From: Acidobacteriota bacterium
GTDB taxonomy: Bacteria; Acidobacteriota; Vicinamibacteria; Marinacidobacterales; Marinacidobacteraceae
Assembly: GCA_022828085.1 (NCBI GenBank)
Contig: JAJEIY010000049.1
Location: 148,007 to 212,006 of the forward strand
Length of the DNA stretch: 64,000 nucleotides
Direction of reading: 5' to 3'
Positions 31,102 to 39,956 of this stretch are shown here, in pieces. Position numbers and translations under genes: made by a program. Below the pieces are notes generated by a model, which made no database searches, was not told the origin of the DNA, and saw only the letters and a program-made list of their open reading frames with translations. Each line of letters opens with the position of its first letter. Positions within the stretch are counted from its first letter, which is position 1.

Positions 31102-31974
31102 GTGTCGCGGTCGCCGCGAGGCTGGAAGACGGTGGCGCGGATCAGCGCCGCCGGTGCCCTGCTGAGCGCGCTGGGAGCGGGCCTGTTCGCGGCCGGGCGG
31201 CTGGAGAGCGGGTCGGCCGATCCCCCGGGGACCCGGGACCGGTTCGAACTCACCGCGACCTTCCGCCCCGACCCGAACGCCGTGGAGCTCCCCCTCGACT
31301 ACGACAACTACGCCTACAGCGACCGCTTCACGTTCGCCCGGATCCGGTTCGAGCCCCCGCGGTACCGCCGGGGGCCGTTCTACTGGGGACTCGACCTGAA
31401 GTGGAATCACGACTATCCCTGGGGCGAGGAGAACTTCACCCGCATCCTGGGGGAATACACCTCGCTCACCCTCAACGAAGGCGGCGGCGACATCTACTCA
31501 CTCAACGAGGCGGCCCTCTTCAAGCGGCCCTTCGCCTACCTGTGCGAGGTCGGGTTCTGGGACCCGAGCGACCAGGAAGCCGAGAACCTGCGGGCCTGGC
31601 TCCTCAAGGGCGGGTTCCTGGTGGTGGACGACTTCGTGCAGTCCCGCGCGCTCGACAACTTCCTCTTCCAGATGGAGCGCGTCCTTCCCGGCTACACGGC
31701 GGTGGAACTCGACGTTTCGCACCCGGTCTTCGATTCCTTCTTCCACATCGAGACGCTCGACTTCGAGCATGCCGTTCGTCCGGACCTCGTACCCGTGTAC
31801 TACGGATTCTTCGAAAACAACGATCCCGGCCAGCGCCTGATGGTCATCGCCAACTACAACCACGACATCGGCGACTACTGGGAGTGGTCGGGCAACGCCT
31901 ACTGGCCGGTGGACCTCACCAACGAGGCGTTCAAGCTCGGCGTGAACTACGTGATTTACGGAATGATCCACTAG
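31102..31974 (+). CDS. DUF4159 protein (second copy)
   Basis: This 290-residue paralogue of the protein at 24120 shares FTFARIRFEPPRY, the GGFLVVDDF turn, HPVFDSFFHIE, an NYNHDIGDYWEWSG stretch and the VNYVIYGMIH end. An N-terminal hydrophobic segment (~14-31) should export or anchor it. The start is a GTG directly after the stop of the TPR gene (no intergenic base). The terminal TAG overlaps the outer edge of a 24-bp inverted repeat. Its function is unknown; the neighbouring MoxR, DUF58 and BatA genes imply a role in the same envelope system. Confidence 0.8.
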   Translation: MSRSPRGWKTVARISAAGALLSALGAGLFAAGRLESGSADPPGTRDRFELTATFRPDPNAVELPLDYDNYAYSDRFTFARIRFEPPRYRRGPFYWGLDLKWNHDYPWGEENFTRILGEYTSLTLNEGGGDIYSLNEAALFKRPFAYLCEVGFWDPSDQEAENLRAWLLKGGFLVVDDFVQSRALDNFLFQMERVLPGYTAVELDVSHPVFDSFFHIETLDFEHAVRPDLVPVYYGFFENNDPGQRLMVIANYNHDIGDYWEWSGNAYWPVDLTNEAFKLGVNYVIYGMIH

Positions 31975-32067
31975 TCCGCGGAAAGAGCGCCCCCTCATGA
32001 CGTCGATGCTCGAGTGCAGAACTCGCCAACTCGTTCGTCCCGCGAGGGGGCGCTCTCTCCGCAGACT
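31973..32067. repeat. 95-bp inverted repeat between DUF4159 and MoxR genes
   Basis: Two 24-base arms (31973-31996 and 32044-32067) are inverted copies with two mismatches. The inner 13 bases (AGAGCGCCCCCTC and its complement) match perfectly. They are separated by 47 bases with no gene. This could be a small MITE-like insertion, or a long hairpin that separates the two halves of the cluster in the transcript. No T-run follows. The rest of the 240-base gap (to 32214) holds C-rich low-complexity sequence and the ribosome-binding site of the MoxR gene. Confidence 0.6.
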
Positions 32068-32214
32068 GCTGTCGGGAATCGCTCCGCGATCCCAAACAGT
32101 TTCTTCCGGGGGGTGGGTAAACCCCTCCCCGCACCCCTCCCCGGCGACGCTGCGCGTCGCCCGTGCGCATCCCGCGCAACCTACTGACGGGCGAAGCCCG
32201 GATCGGAGGACTCT

Positions 32215-33273
32215 TTGTCAGATCAGGACCTGAACCCAGGCGGAGACGCAGCCGCGGTCGCCGAACCGCCCGAGCTTTCCGACGGCGATCTCGCCGGGCG
32301 GATGCGGGAGGCCGCCGAGCGCATCACCGGCGAGATCCACAAGCGGATCATCGGCCAGGAGGCGGCGGTGGAGGAGGTGTTGATCAGCCTCTTCGTCGGC
32401 GGCAACAGCATCATCACCGGCGTTCCCGGCCTCGCCAAGACGATGATCGTCCAGACCCTGTCGGAGGTCCTCGCGCTGCGCTTCCAGCGGATCCAGTTCA
32501 CCCCGGACCTGATGCCCTCGGACATTACCGGGACGGACATCATCCAGGAGAACCCGGAGACCGGGAAGCGCAACCTGGTGTTCGTCCCCGGCCCGGTGTT
32601 CGCCAACATCGTCCTGGCTGACGAGATCAACCGCACCCCGCCGAAGACCCAGTCGGCCCTGCTGGAGGCGATGCAGGAGCACCAGGTGACCGTCCAGGGC
32701 CGGACCTATCCGCTGCCCGAGCCATACTTCGTCTTCGCCACCCAGAATCCGATCGAGCTCGAGGGCACCTACCCGCTTCCGGAGGCGCAGCTCGACCGCT
32801 TCCTGTTCAACATCATCATCGACTATCTGCCGGTGGACCAGGAGCGCGAGGTCGTTCGCTCGACGACCTCGGACCGCGACCCGCAACTGGAGAACGTCCT
32901 CTCCGGCGAAGAACTCCTCGAGTTCCAGCGGCTGGTCCGCCGGGTGCCGGTCTCCGAGCCGGTGCTGGCCTACGCCGTCGAGCTGGCGCGGCGCAGCCGT
33001 CCCGGCGAAGCCGGCGCGCCGGACTTCGTGAACGAGCAGGTGCAGTACGGGGCCAGCGTGCGCGCCGCACAGTTCTCGGTGCTCGGTGGAAAGGCCCGGG
33101 CTCTGATGCACGGCCGCCATCACGTGGCGATCGAGGACGTGAAGGCGCTGGCGCTGCCCATCTTCCGGCACCGGGTGCTGCCCAACTTCCAGGCGCAGTC
33201 GGAAAAGGTGGACTCCGAGGCCATCGTGCGGCGGCTGATCGAGGAAGTCCCCGTGCCCGCCTCGCGGATGTAG
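32215..33273 (+). CDS. MoxR-family AAA+ ATPase
   Basis: This 352-residue ATPase has Walker A GVPGLAKT (69-76), Walker B with LADEINRT, the sensor region FVFATQNPIELEGTYPLPEAQLDRFLF, and the C-terminal AAA lid. MoxR ATPases act as chaperones that mature or load metal into VWA-domain partners, and they are almost always followed by DUF58 and VWA genes, as here. The start is taken as the TTG at 32215 because a strong GGAGGA lies 6 bases before it and no ATG or GTG precedes the conserved helix suitably. The 240-base gap upstream suggests that a separate promoter is possible. Confidence 0.93.
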   Translation: MSDQDLNPGGDAAAVAEPPELSDGDLAGRMREAAERITGEIHKRIIGQEAAVEEVLISLFVGGNSIITGVPGLAKTMIVQTLSEVLALRFQRIQFTPDLMPSDITGTDIIQENPETGKRNLVFVPGPVFANIVLADEINRTPPKTQSALLEAMQEHQVTVQGRTYPLPEPYFVFATQNPIELEGTYPLPEAQLDRFLFNIIIDYLPVDQEREVVRSTTSDRDPQLENVLSGEELLEFQRLVRRVPVSEPVLAYAVELARRSRPGEAGAPDFVNEQVQYGASVRAAQFSVLGGKARALMHGRHHVAIEDVKALALPIFRHRVLPNFQAQSEKVDSEAIVRRLIEEVPVPASRM

Positions 33274-33295
33274 AAGAGCCTTCCGGACCTGATCG

Positions 33296-34246
33296 ATGCC
33301 GGCTGCGCAGACGAGATTCATCGATCCCGTGGCGCTCGCCCGGGTCTCGAACCTGTCGCTCGTGGCGAAGATGGTCGTGCAGGGGTTCATCAGCGGATTG
33401 CACCGTTCGACCTTCCTGGGGCGTTCCATCGATTTCGCGGAACACCGGCCCTACATGCCCGGAGACGACATCCGGAGACTCGACTGGCGGCTCTTCGCGC
33501 GCTCCGACCGCTTTCACGTGAAGGAATTCGAGGCCGACACGAACGCCAATTTCGTGGTCGCCGTCGATGTCTCCCGCTCCATGGACTTCGGCTGGCGGGG
33601 CATCCGGAAGCTGGACTACGCGCGTTTCCTGGCCGGCAGCCTGGCCGCCTTCTCCCGCTCCCAGCGGGACCGCGTGGGGCTCGGCATCTTCGACCACGAA
33701 CTGCGGGAGTTCGTCCCGCCGTCGGCCAGGCACCTGGAGACCGTGCTCCAGCACCTGGCCCGGGCCAACCCGCGGCCGGAGCCGGACACGCGCCGAAGGA
33801 CCGCCGCGGCCTCCGACCTGGGACCGCCGCTCGCCCAACTCGGGGCGGCGCTCGGACGGCGCGGACTCGTCGCGGTGGTGTCGGACTTCTACGAGCCGCC
33901 CGAGCAGGTTCTGGCGGCGTTCGACCGACTGCGGGTGACCGGACACGACATCATGGCGTTCCACGTCCTCGACCCGGCGGAGGTGGACCTCGATCTCGGA
34001 GGCGTTCCCGGCTTCGAGGAAACGGGCACACGGTTCCGTGACCTGGAGTCGGGCGCCCTGCTCGACCTCTCCCCCACCCGGGCCCGGGAGCGCTACCGCG
34101 AGGCGATGGCGGAGCACACCCGGGCGCTCCGCGCGGGATTGGTCCGCCGCGAAGTGGACTACGTCCTGACCGACACGAGCACCCCGCTCGATTTCGCGCT
34201 GTTCCGCTATCTGAGCGAGCGGGAAGGCCGCCGGCGCCGGCGATGA
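33296..34246 (+). CDS. DUF58 domain protein
   Basis: This 316-residue protein has the DUF58 signature RPYMPGDDIRRLDWRLFARS followed by FHVKEFEAD and a VWA-like strand VVAVDVSRSMDFG. It has no signal peptide or membrane segment, so it is cytoplasmic, unlike many longer DUF58 proteins. It is the usual partner of the MoxR ATPase that precedes it (22-base gap). The next gene, BatA-like, overlaps it by 4 bases. Its role is presumed to be adaptor or effector in the MoxR system. Confidence 0.92.
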   Translation: MPAAQTRFIDPVALARVSNLSLVAKMVVQGFISGLHRSTFLGRSIDFAEHRPYMPGDDIRRLDWRLFARSDRFHVKEFEADTNANFVVAVDVSRSMDFGWRGIRKLDYARFLAGSLAAFSRSQRDRVGLGIFDHELREFVPPSARHLETVLQHLARANPRPEPDTRRRTAAASDLGPPLAQLGAALGRRGLVAVVSDFYEPPEQVLAAFDRLRVTGHDIMAFHVLDPAEVDLDLGGVPGFEETGTRFRDLESGALLDLSPTRARERYREAMAEHTRALRAGLVRREVDYVLTDTSTPLDFALFRYLSEREGRRRRR

Positions 34247-36291
34247 GTTTCCTGGCCCCGCTGTTCCTCCTCGGCAGCCTCCTCGTCGCCGTTCCCATCG
34301 TCCTGCATCTCACCCGCCGGCGACGCGAGCCCGTCCCGTTCCCCTCGTTCCTGCTGCTCCAGTTGACGAGCGCGACGGCGCGCTTCAAGCGGCGCCGCTT
34401 TCGGAACATTCCCCTGCTGATCCTTCGCTGCCTGGCGCTGCTGCTGCTCGCCGCCGCGTTCGCCGAGCCGGTGCTGCGCGGAGCCGCGCTCGCCGGCGGA
34501 GAAGGAGCGGCGCTCGATCGAGCGGTGCTCGTGGATCGATCCCTCAGCATGACGGTGGGGAACCGGATGGCGGCCGCCCGGGAGGCGGCGCAAGAGGAAC
34601 TGAGCGGGCTGGGCCGGGACGATCGGGCCATCTTGGTCGCCTTCGACGGACGGGCGGCGGCGCTCACCGAACTGACCGGGGACCTGGGAACCCTGGCGCC
34701 GGCGGTGGCCAACCTCACGGCGGGGGGAGGCGGCACGAGCTACACCCCCGCGCTCGGCCTTGCCGGCCGCCTGCTGCCCGCGTCCCCGGGAAGGCGCCGG
34801 GAGGTGGTGCTGATCTCCGACCTCCAGCGGAGCGGTTTCGAAGAGGGCAGGCCGCAACCCAGCCTGCCGCCCGGAGTCGAGCTCCGGGTGCGGGCGGTGA
34901 ACGCAAGCCCCCCGGCCAATGCCTGGATTGCGGACGCGACGGTGGTGTCCGAGGGCCGGGAGCAACTCGTCGTGAGCGCTGACGTGGGCTTTGCGCCTTC
35001 TCCGGCGGCCCCCGAATGGAGTGGCGAGATCGAGCTCCTTCTTTCCGGCCGCAGCGTGGACCGGACGAACGTGACGGCCGCCGCCGACCGGATGACGACG
35101 GCCCGGTTCCCTCCGATCCTGCGGCCGAGCGAACCGCTCGCCGCCGAAGTGCGGCTTCCTGAAGACGGTTTCCCGGGTGACAACAGCTTCCACCTGGTGA
35201 TCCACCCGGAGGCGGCGATCCGGGTCGCCGACCTGGACGGTAATCCGCCCTCGGTTTACGTCAGCGAGGCCCTCGGGGTGGGCGTAGCCCCCGGCTTCCT
35301 GCTGGACCGAGCTCCGGCCAGGGGGGCAGGCCCGGTGCGCGGCGCGCTCGAAGCGGTCCAGGTGGCCCTCGTCCGGGACCCGGGCCGCCTCGACGCGGGC
35401 GCCACGCGCGCGCTCGGGGACTTCGTCGAGGGCGGCGGAGGTCTGGTGATGGCCACCGGACCGCGCCGCCTCTCGCGGGCGGCGAGCGAAGAGCTGGCAG
35501 CGTTCGCGCCGGCGGTCCCGGAAGGGTTCGTGGACCGCGATCCGGCCGGACGCCTCGGAGACCTGGCGGCCCGGCATCCGCTCTTCGAGCCTTTCGGGGG
35601 GGAGGGTTCGGCGGTACTGAGTGCGCTCGCCTTCTTCCGCTACCGGGAACTCGCCGGGGTCCGGAGCGATGCCGCGGTGCTGGCGCGCTTCGACGACGGC
35701 AAGCCGGCCATCGTGGAGTCGGAGTGGGGGGAAGGAAGGACGCTCCTGTTTGCTTCTTCGCTCGACGCCGAGTGGACAGACCTCCCGCGGCGCGCCGCGT
35801 TCGTCCCGTTGCTGCACCGGATGGTGGAGGTTGCCGCGGGTCACGAGCGGATTCCGATCGCCTATCGGGTCGGAGAGAGCGTGGATCCCGGCGCCGCGTT
35901 CCGGTTGCCGAGCGGGTCGACAGGAGAAGGGGACGAGGTGTTGGCCGACTCGCCCTCGGGGGAACGCACCGTCCTCGGCGGCATGGACGCGCTTCGCCTG
36001 GCCGAACCCGGTTTCTACCGCGCCCGGCGGCCGGGGGCGGCGGAGTTTCGCCAGATCGGAGTGAATCCGCCCCTTGCCGAATCGGACCTTCGCACCCTGG
36101 ACGCCGCCGAAGTCCGGATGGCGGCGGTGGCGTCCGTGGAGGGGGAAGCTCCGGCGGCGGCGAACCCCGTGGCTCCGGACCGGCCGGGGCGGGCCGTGGG
36201 GTGGCTGCTGCTCGCCGGGTTGCTGTTGCTCCTGGTGAGCGAAGCCTGGGCGGCGAACCGGAGTGCGGCCCCGGGTCGCTTGCCGGGATGA
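34243..36291 (+). CDS. BatA-type membrane protein with VWA and GATase-like regions
   Basis: This 682-residue protein has the BatA N-terminal helix (LAPLFLLGSLLVAVPIVLHL) with a basic cluster, a second helix at ~60-75, and a C-terminal helix (~645-665). After the second helix comes a VWA domain with MIDAS DRSLSM and later LISDLQRSG. The region ~400-560 (GDFVEGGGGLVMATGPRR, then a FASSLDAEW loop) is like the amidotransferase-fold part of the 784-residue protein upstream. It should be an inner-membrane partner of the MoxR ATPase. The start overlaps the DUF58 stop (ATGA). Confidence 0.85.
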   Translation: MSFLAPLFLLGSLLVAVPIVLHLTRRRREPVPFPSFLLLQLTSATARFKRRRFRNIPLLILRCLALLLLAAAFAEPVLRGAALAGGEGAALDRAVLVDRSLSMTVGNRMAAAREAAQEELSGLGRDDRAILVAFDGRAAALTELTGDLGTLAPAVANLTAGGGGTSYTPALGLAGRLLPASPGRRREVVLISDLQRSGFEEGRPQPSLPPGVELRVRAVNASPPANAWIADATVVSEGREQLVVSADVGFAPSPAAPEWSGEIELLLSGRSVDRTNVTAAADRMTTARFPPILRPSEPLAAEVRLPEDGFPGDNSFHLVIHPEAAIRVADLDGNPPSVYVSEALGVGVAPGFLLDRAPARGAGPVRGALEAVQVALVRDPGRLDAGATRALGDFVEGGGGLVMATGPRRLSRAASEELAAFAPAVPEGFVDRDPAGRLGDLAARHPLFEPFGGEGSAVLSALAFFRYRELAGVRSDAAVLARFDDGKPAIVESEWGEGRTLLFASSLDAEWTDLPRRAAFVPLLHRMVEVAAGHERIPIAYRVGESVDPGAAFRLPSGSTGEGDEVLADSPSGERTVLGGMDALRLAEPGFYRARRPGAAEFRQIGVNPPLAESDLRTLDAAEVRMAAVASVEGEAPAAANPVAPDRPGRAVGWLLLAGLLLLLVSEAWAANRSAAPGRLPG

Positions 36292-36361
36292 GTCTTGTCG
36301 GAATGAGCTTCCGCCCGGCGGTCCGGGGCCCCGGTGCCTATACTCCGACAACCTCCCGCCC

Positions 36362-39300
36362 ATGACGACACTCGGGTTGCATTCGTCGCCACGGTCCTCC
36401 TACGACGAGCTTCTCCGGGTGATCCGCCGGGTGCGGAACCGCTGGCGCACGCGGCGGCTCATCCTCGGCTTCACGATGGTCGGGGCGGCGGCCGTGCTGG
36501 TCGTCGGGGTGTCTTCGGCGGCGATGGACGCGCTCCGCTACGCCCCGTGGGTGGTGCGCGGCCTGCAGGCGGCGGCGTGGCTCGCCTTCGGCGCCGCCGT
36601 CTGGCGTTTCGTCGTCCGTCCCCTCCGCTCCCGGGTTACGGACGAGCAGGTGGCGCGCTACGTCGAGGAGCACGATCCCACGCTGCGGGAATCGGTCAGC
36701 AGCGGAGTCGAACTGGGTGACCGCGATGCGCAGGACGACGCCGGGGGCAGCGGTATTTCCGCCGACCTCACGCGGCTGGTGGTGGAGGAGGCCATCCGGC
36801 GCCTGGAGACGCTGAACGAGGGCCGGCTGATCGAGAGTTCGGCGCTCCGGCGGGCCGGGGGCTTGCTCGCCACCGTCGGGGGCGTCGCCGTCGTGGCTTC
36901 CCTGCTTGCCCCGCCCGCGTTGCTTCGCGGGGCCGCCCTCCTCCTTTCTCCGTGGGGGGATATCAGTGACGCGAATCCCTACCGGGTGCTGGTGGACCCG
37001 GGCGACGCGGCCGTGGCGCGCGACTCGGACCGTTGGATCGCGGCGCGGCTGGAAGGGTTCACCGCGGAGCGGGTGGACCTCCGCACCCGTGTCGAGGGCA
37101 GCGCGCTCTGGGAAACGGTCCCGATGCTGCCGGACCCGGAGGACGGCGCGTTCCGGCACCTGCTGCTCGGGATTCCGGAAGCGACGGACTACTACGTGGA
37201 TGCCGACGGAGTGCTTTCGCCGACCTTTCGGATCGAGGTGGAGGACGTCCCCTACGTGGGGCGGATCGGCCTCGTGTACCGCTATCCCGAGCACACCGGA
37301 CTCAGCCCCCGCGAGGTCGAGGACGGGGGGGACATCGCCGCGGTGGCCGGCACGGTCGTGGAACTGACGGTGATCCCCACGGTGCCGGCGACGACCGGCG
37401 TGCTGCGCGTGGAGCCGGGGCCGATCGAGATCCCTCTCGAAGCCCGCGAGCCGCCCGAAGACTCGCCCACCGGCGCGGGCGCCGAGGTGATGACGGCCAC
37501 GGTGCGGCTTTCGGAGAGCGGCGCCTACCGGGTGGCGCTCGCCGGGCCGGACGGGAATCTGCGCACGGCCTCCCGCGACTACCTGATCGAGGTCCTCGAG
37601 GACCTGCCCCCCATCGTCCGGTTCGTGCGCCCCGGCAGGGACACGCAGGCCAACCCGGTGGAGGAGGTCTTCACCGAGGTCCTCGCCGAGGACGACTACG
37701 CGGTGCGGCGGGTCGAGATGCTGGTTTCCGTCAACGGCGGTGAGGAGACCCGGGAGGTGCTGGCCTCGGGAGGAGCCCGCGACGAGATCCAGTCCGGGCA
37801 CACGCTGTTCCTCGAGGAACACGATCTCGTCCCTGGGGATCTCGTTTCCTACTACGCGGTGGCGCGGGACGGGTCCGGAGCCGAAGCCGCGACCGACATC
37901 TTCTTCATTGCGGTGCGGCCGTTCGACCGGACCTACCGGCAGGGCGACACCATGCCGGGAGCGGGCGCCGGGGGCGGCGACGGCCTCGACGGCACGCTGA
38001 GCCTTCGCCAGAAGCAGATCGTCGTCGCAACCTTCAAGATCCTCCGCGATCGGGACGGCATGCCGGCGAGCGCGGTCACGGAGACGGTCGCCACCATCGG
38101 TCTCGCCCAGGGGCGGCTCCGGGAGCAGGTGGCGACCCTGAACCGCCGTCTCCGCAACCGGGGCATCGGAGCGACCCCGGAGTTCTCCGAGATCGTGGAG
38201 CACCTCGATGCCGGGCTCGTGGAGATGACGGTTGCGGAAGAGCTGCTCATTGCCGGGAATCCGGACGACGCCCTGCCGCGGGAGCAGAAGGCGCTGACCC
38301 ACCTGCAACGCGCCGATGCGGTGTTCCGCGACGTCCAGGTCGCCTTCGGGCAGGGCGGCGGCGGAGGCGGCGGTGGCGGCCCGCGGGCCCAGGCGGAGGA
38401 CCTCGCGAGTCTGTTCGAACTCGAGATGGACAAGCTCCGCAACCAGTACGAGACGGTGGAACAGCAGCGCCGCTCGTCCGCGGACAACGAAGTGGACGAA
38501 CTCCTCCAGCGGCTTGCGGAACTCGCCCGTCGCCAGGAGCAGGAGAACGAGCGGATTCGCCGCGGCGTGCGGCAGTCCGGGGGCGGCGCCGGCTCGCCCC
38601 AGAACCAGCTCGCCGCGGAAACCGAGGACGTGGCCCGGCGGCTCGAACGCCTGGCCCGCGAGCGTTCGCGCCCGGACCTCGCGGCGGTCTCCCGGAGGCT
38701 ACGTGACGCGGCGCAGGAGATGCGGTCGGCAAGCAACAGTTCCGAGGGGCTCGAAAGCGGCCTGTCCGCCGCGAACGCCCTGCGGAACGCACGCCGCGAT
38801 CTGGATGGGCAGCGGCGGGAACGCCTCGGGCGCGACGTCCAGAACGCTCTGGACGAGACGAAGCGCCTCCGGGCCGCCCAGGACCGGATCCGTTCCGCCG
38901 TCGGGGATCTCGAAGCGGAGCGCACCCGCGAGGCGATCGCCCGCGTTTCCGGCCAGAAGCAGGACCTCGCCGAGCGCGTCCAGCGGCTCGAGCAGCAACT
39001 CGACGAGGTCAGCCGCGATTGGAGCCGGGATGAACCGGAAGCCGCCGAAGCGGTCGGCGAAGCCGCCGACGGAATCCGCGACCGGAAGCTGAAGGAGAAG
39101 ATTCACTACTCGCGGGGGGTCGCCGCGCAGCGGTCACCGGAATACGCCGACCAGTTCGAGGGGATGATCGCGAACGACCTCGAAGCGCTGGAGCAGGATC
39201 TCAACGCGGCCCGGGAGGTGGTGGAGGGTTCGGACCGCGCCGGCCGCGACGATGTCCTCGACCGGGCGGCGAGTCTGGTGCGGGGGCTCGAAGGCCTGCG

Positions 39301-39775
39301 GAACCGTCTCGCCGACCGCGCCGAGCAGTCGGACTCCCAATCCGGTTCGCAGTCGGAGGGTTCTGCGGGGCAGGAGTCCGCTGAGGGGCAGGGAGGCGGC
39401 GGTGGGGGCGCCGAGGGGCGGGAAGCCCGTCAACTCCGGCGCGAACTCGACCGGCGGGTCCAGGATGCGGAGGCGCTCCGCCGCGAACTCACCGGCATCG
39501 GGGCGAGCGGAGACCGCGGGAGCGACCGATTGGGAGCGGTGGTGGACGCCCTCCGCGGTCTGACTCCCGAGCGCCTGACCGGAGATCCGCGCGGCATGGA
39601 GATCCTGGAAGCCGAAGTGCTCGACACCCTGCGTCAACTCGAGTTCGAACTGCGGCGCGCGCTTGCCGGAGGTTCCGGAGCGGATGTCCTCACCGGCTCG
39701 GACGACCGCGCCCCCGAGGCCTACCGCGACATGGTCGAGGAGTACTTCCGCGCGCTATCCCGCCGCCCGACTTAG
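36362..39775 (+). CDS. Large DUF4175-like membrane and coiled-coil protein
   Basis: This 1137-residue protein has two membrane segments near the N-terminus (~35-58 and ~65-82) and a third at ~165-190, then beta-rich segments (~200-540). The C-terminal ~550 residues are a charged coiled coil (many R, E, Q and L) broken by glycine-rich linkers (a GGGGGGG run near 663 and another near 1027). The layout resembles DUF4175 proteins, which often close MoxR/BatA operons. It may span the periplasm as a rod or filter. The ATG at 36362 is chosen by position, 70 bases after the BatA-like stop. Glu/Arg-rich composition makes function prediction unreliable. Confidence 0.72.
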   Translation: MTTLGLHSSPRSSYDELLRVIRRVRNRWRTRRLILGFTMVGAAAVLVVGVSSAAMDALRYAPWVVRGLQAAAWLAFGAAVWRFVVRPLRSRVTDEQVARYVEEHDPTLRESVSSGVELGDRDAQDDAGGSGISADLTRLVVEEAIRRLETLNEGRLIESSALRRAGGLLATVGGVAVVASLLAPPALLRGAALLLSPWGDISDANPYRVLVDPGDAAVARDSDRWIAARLEGFTAERVDLRTRVEGSALWETVPMLPDPEDGAFRHLLLGIPEATDYYVDADGVLSPTFRIEVEDVPYVGRIGLVYRYPEHTGLSPREVEDGGDIAAVAGTVVELTVIPTVPATTGVLRVEPGPIEIPLEAREPPEDSPTGAGAEVMTATVRLSESGAYRVALAGPDGNLRTASRDYLIEVLEDLPPIVRFVRPGRDTQANPVEEVFTEVLAEDDYAVRRVEMLVSVNGGEETREVLASGGARDEIQSGHTLFLEEHDLVPGDLVSYYAVARDGSGAEAATDIFFIAVRPFDRTYRQGDTMPGAGAGGGDGLDGTLSLRQKQIVVATFKILRDRDGMPASAVTETVATIGLAQGRLREQVATLNRRLRNRGIGATPEFSEIVEHLDAGLVEMTVAEELLIAGNPDDALPREQKALTHLQRADAVFRDVQVAFGQGGGGGGGGGPRAQAEDLASLFELEMDKLRNQYETVEQQRRSSADNEVDELLQRLAELARRQEQENERIRRGVRQSGGGAGSPQNQLAAETEDVARRLERLARERSRPDLAAVSRRLRDAAQEMRSASNSSEGLESGLSAANALRNARRDLDGQRRERLGRDVQNALDETKRLRAAQDRIRSAVGDLEAERTREAIARVSGQKQDLAERVQRLEQQLDEVSRDWSRDEPEAAEAVGEAADGIRDRKLKEKIHYSRGVAAQRSPEYADQFEGMIANDLEALEQDLNAAREVVEGSDRAGRDDVLDRAASLVRGLEGLRNRLADRAEQSDSQSGSQSEGSAGQESAEGQGGGGGGAEGREARQLRRELDRRVQDAEALRRELTGIGASGDRGSDRLGAVVDALRGLTPERLTGDPRGMEILEAEVLDTLRQLEFELRRALAGGSGADVLTGSDDRAPEAYRDMVEEYFRALSRRPT

Positions 39776-39776
39776 G

Positions 39777-39908
39777 GGAACGCCGGTCTCCGGACCGGCA
39801 CCCGCTGCGCGGAGCGCAGCGGAACCGCGTAGCGCCGCTCTGGCGAATGGCGCGCCCGGCTTGGAACGCCGGTCTCCGGACCGGCACGCGCGGCGCTCCG
39901 CGCCGCGC
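39777..39908. repeat. Tandem pair of REP-like half-elements
   Basis: Two direct copies of GGAACGCCGGTCTCCGGACC (39777 and 39863) are each followed by a second hairpin: CCGCTGCGC/GCGCAGCGG after the first and GCGCGGCGC/GCGCCGCGC after the second. The left ends of the 200-bp elements at 46733, 59644 and 63664 have the same plan, but here no inverted partner follows. The array starts 2 bases after the stop of the large coiled-coil gene. Confidence 0.75.
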
Positions 39909-39930
39909 GCGTCGTAACGCGGTTGCGCCC

Positions 39931-39956
39931 TAGCGGGCTACAAGTTTGCCCCGCTA
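39931..39956 (-). terminator. Hairpin at the end of the M28 peptidase gene
   Basis: TAGCGGG and CCCGCTA form a 7-bp stem with a 12-base loop, beginning at the peptidase stop codon on the minus strand. There is no T-run, so termination activity is uncertain. Confidence 0.35.
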
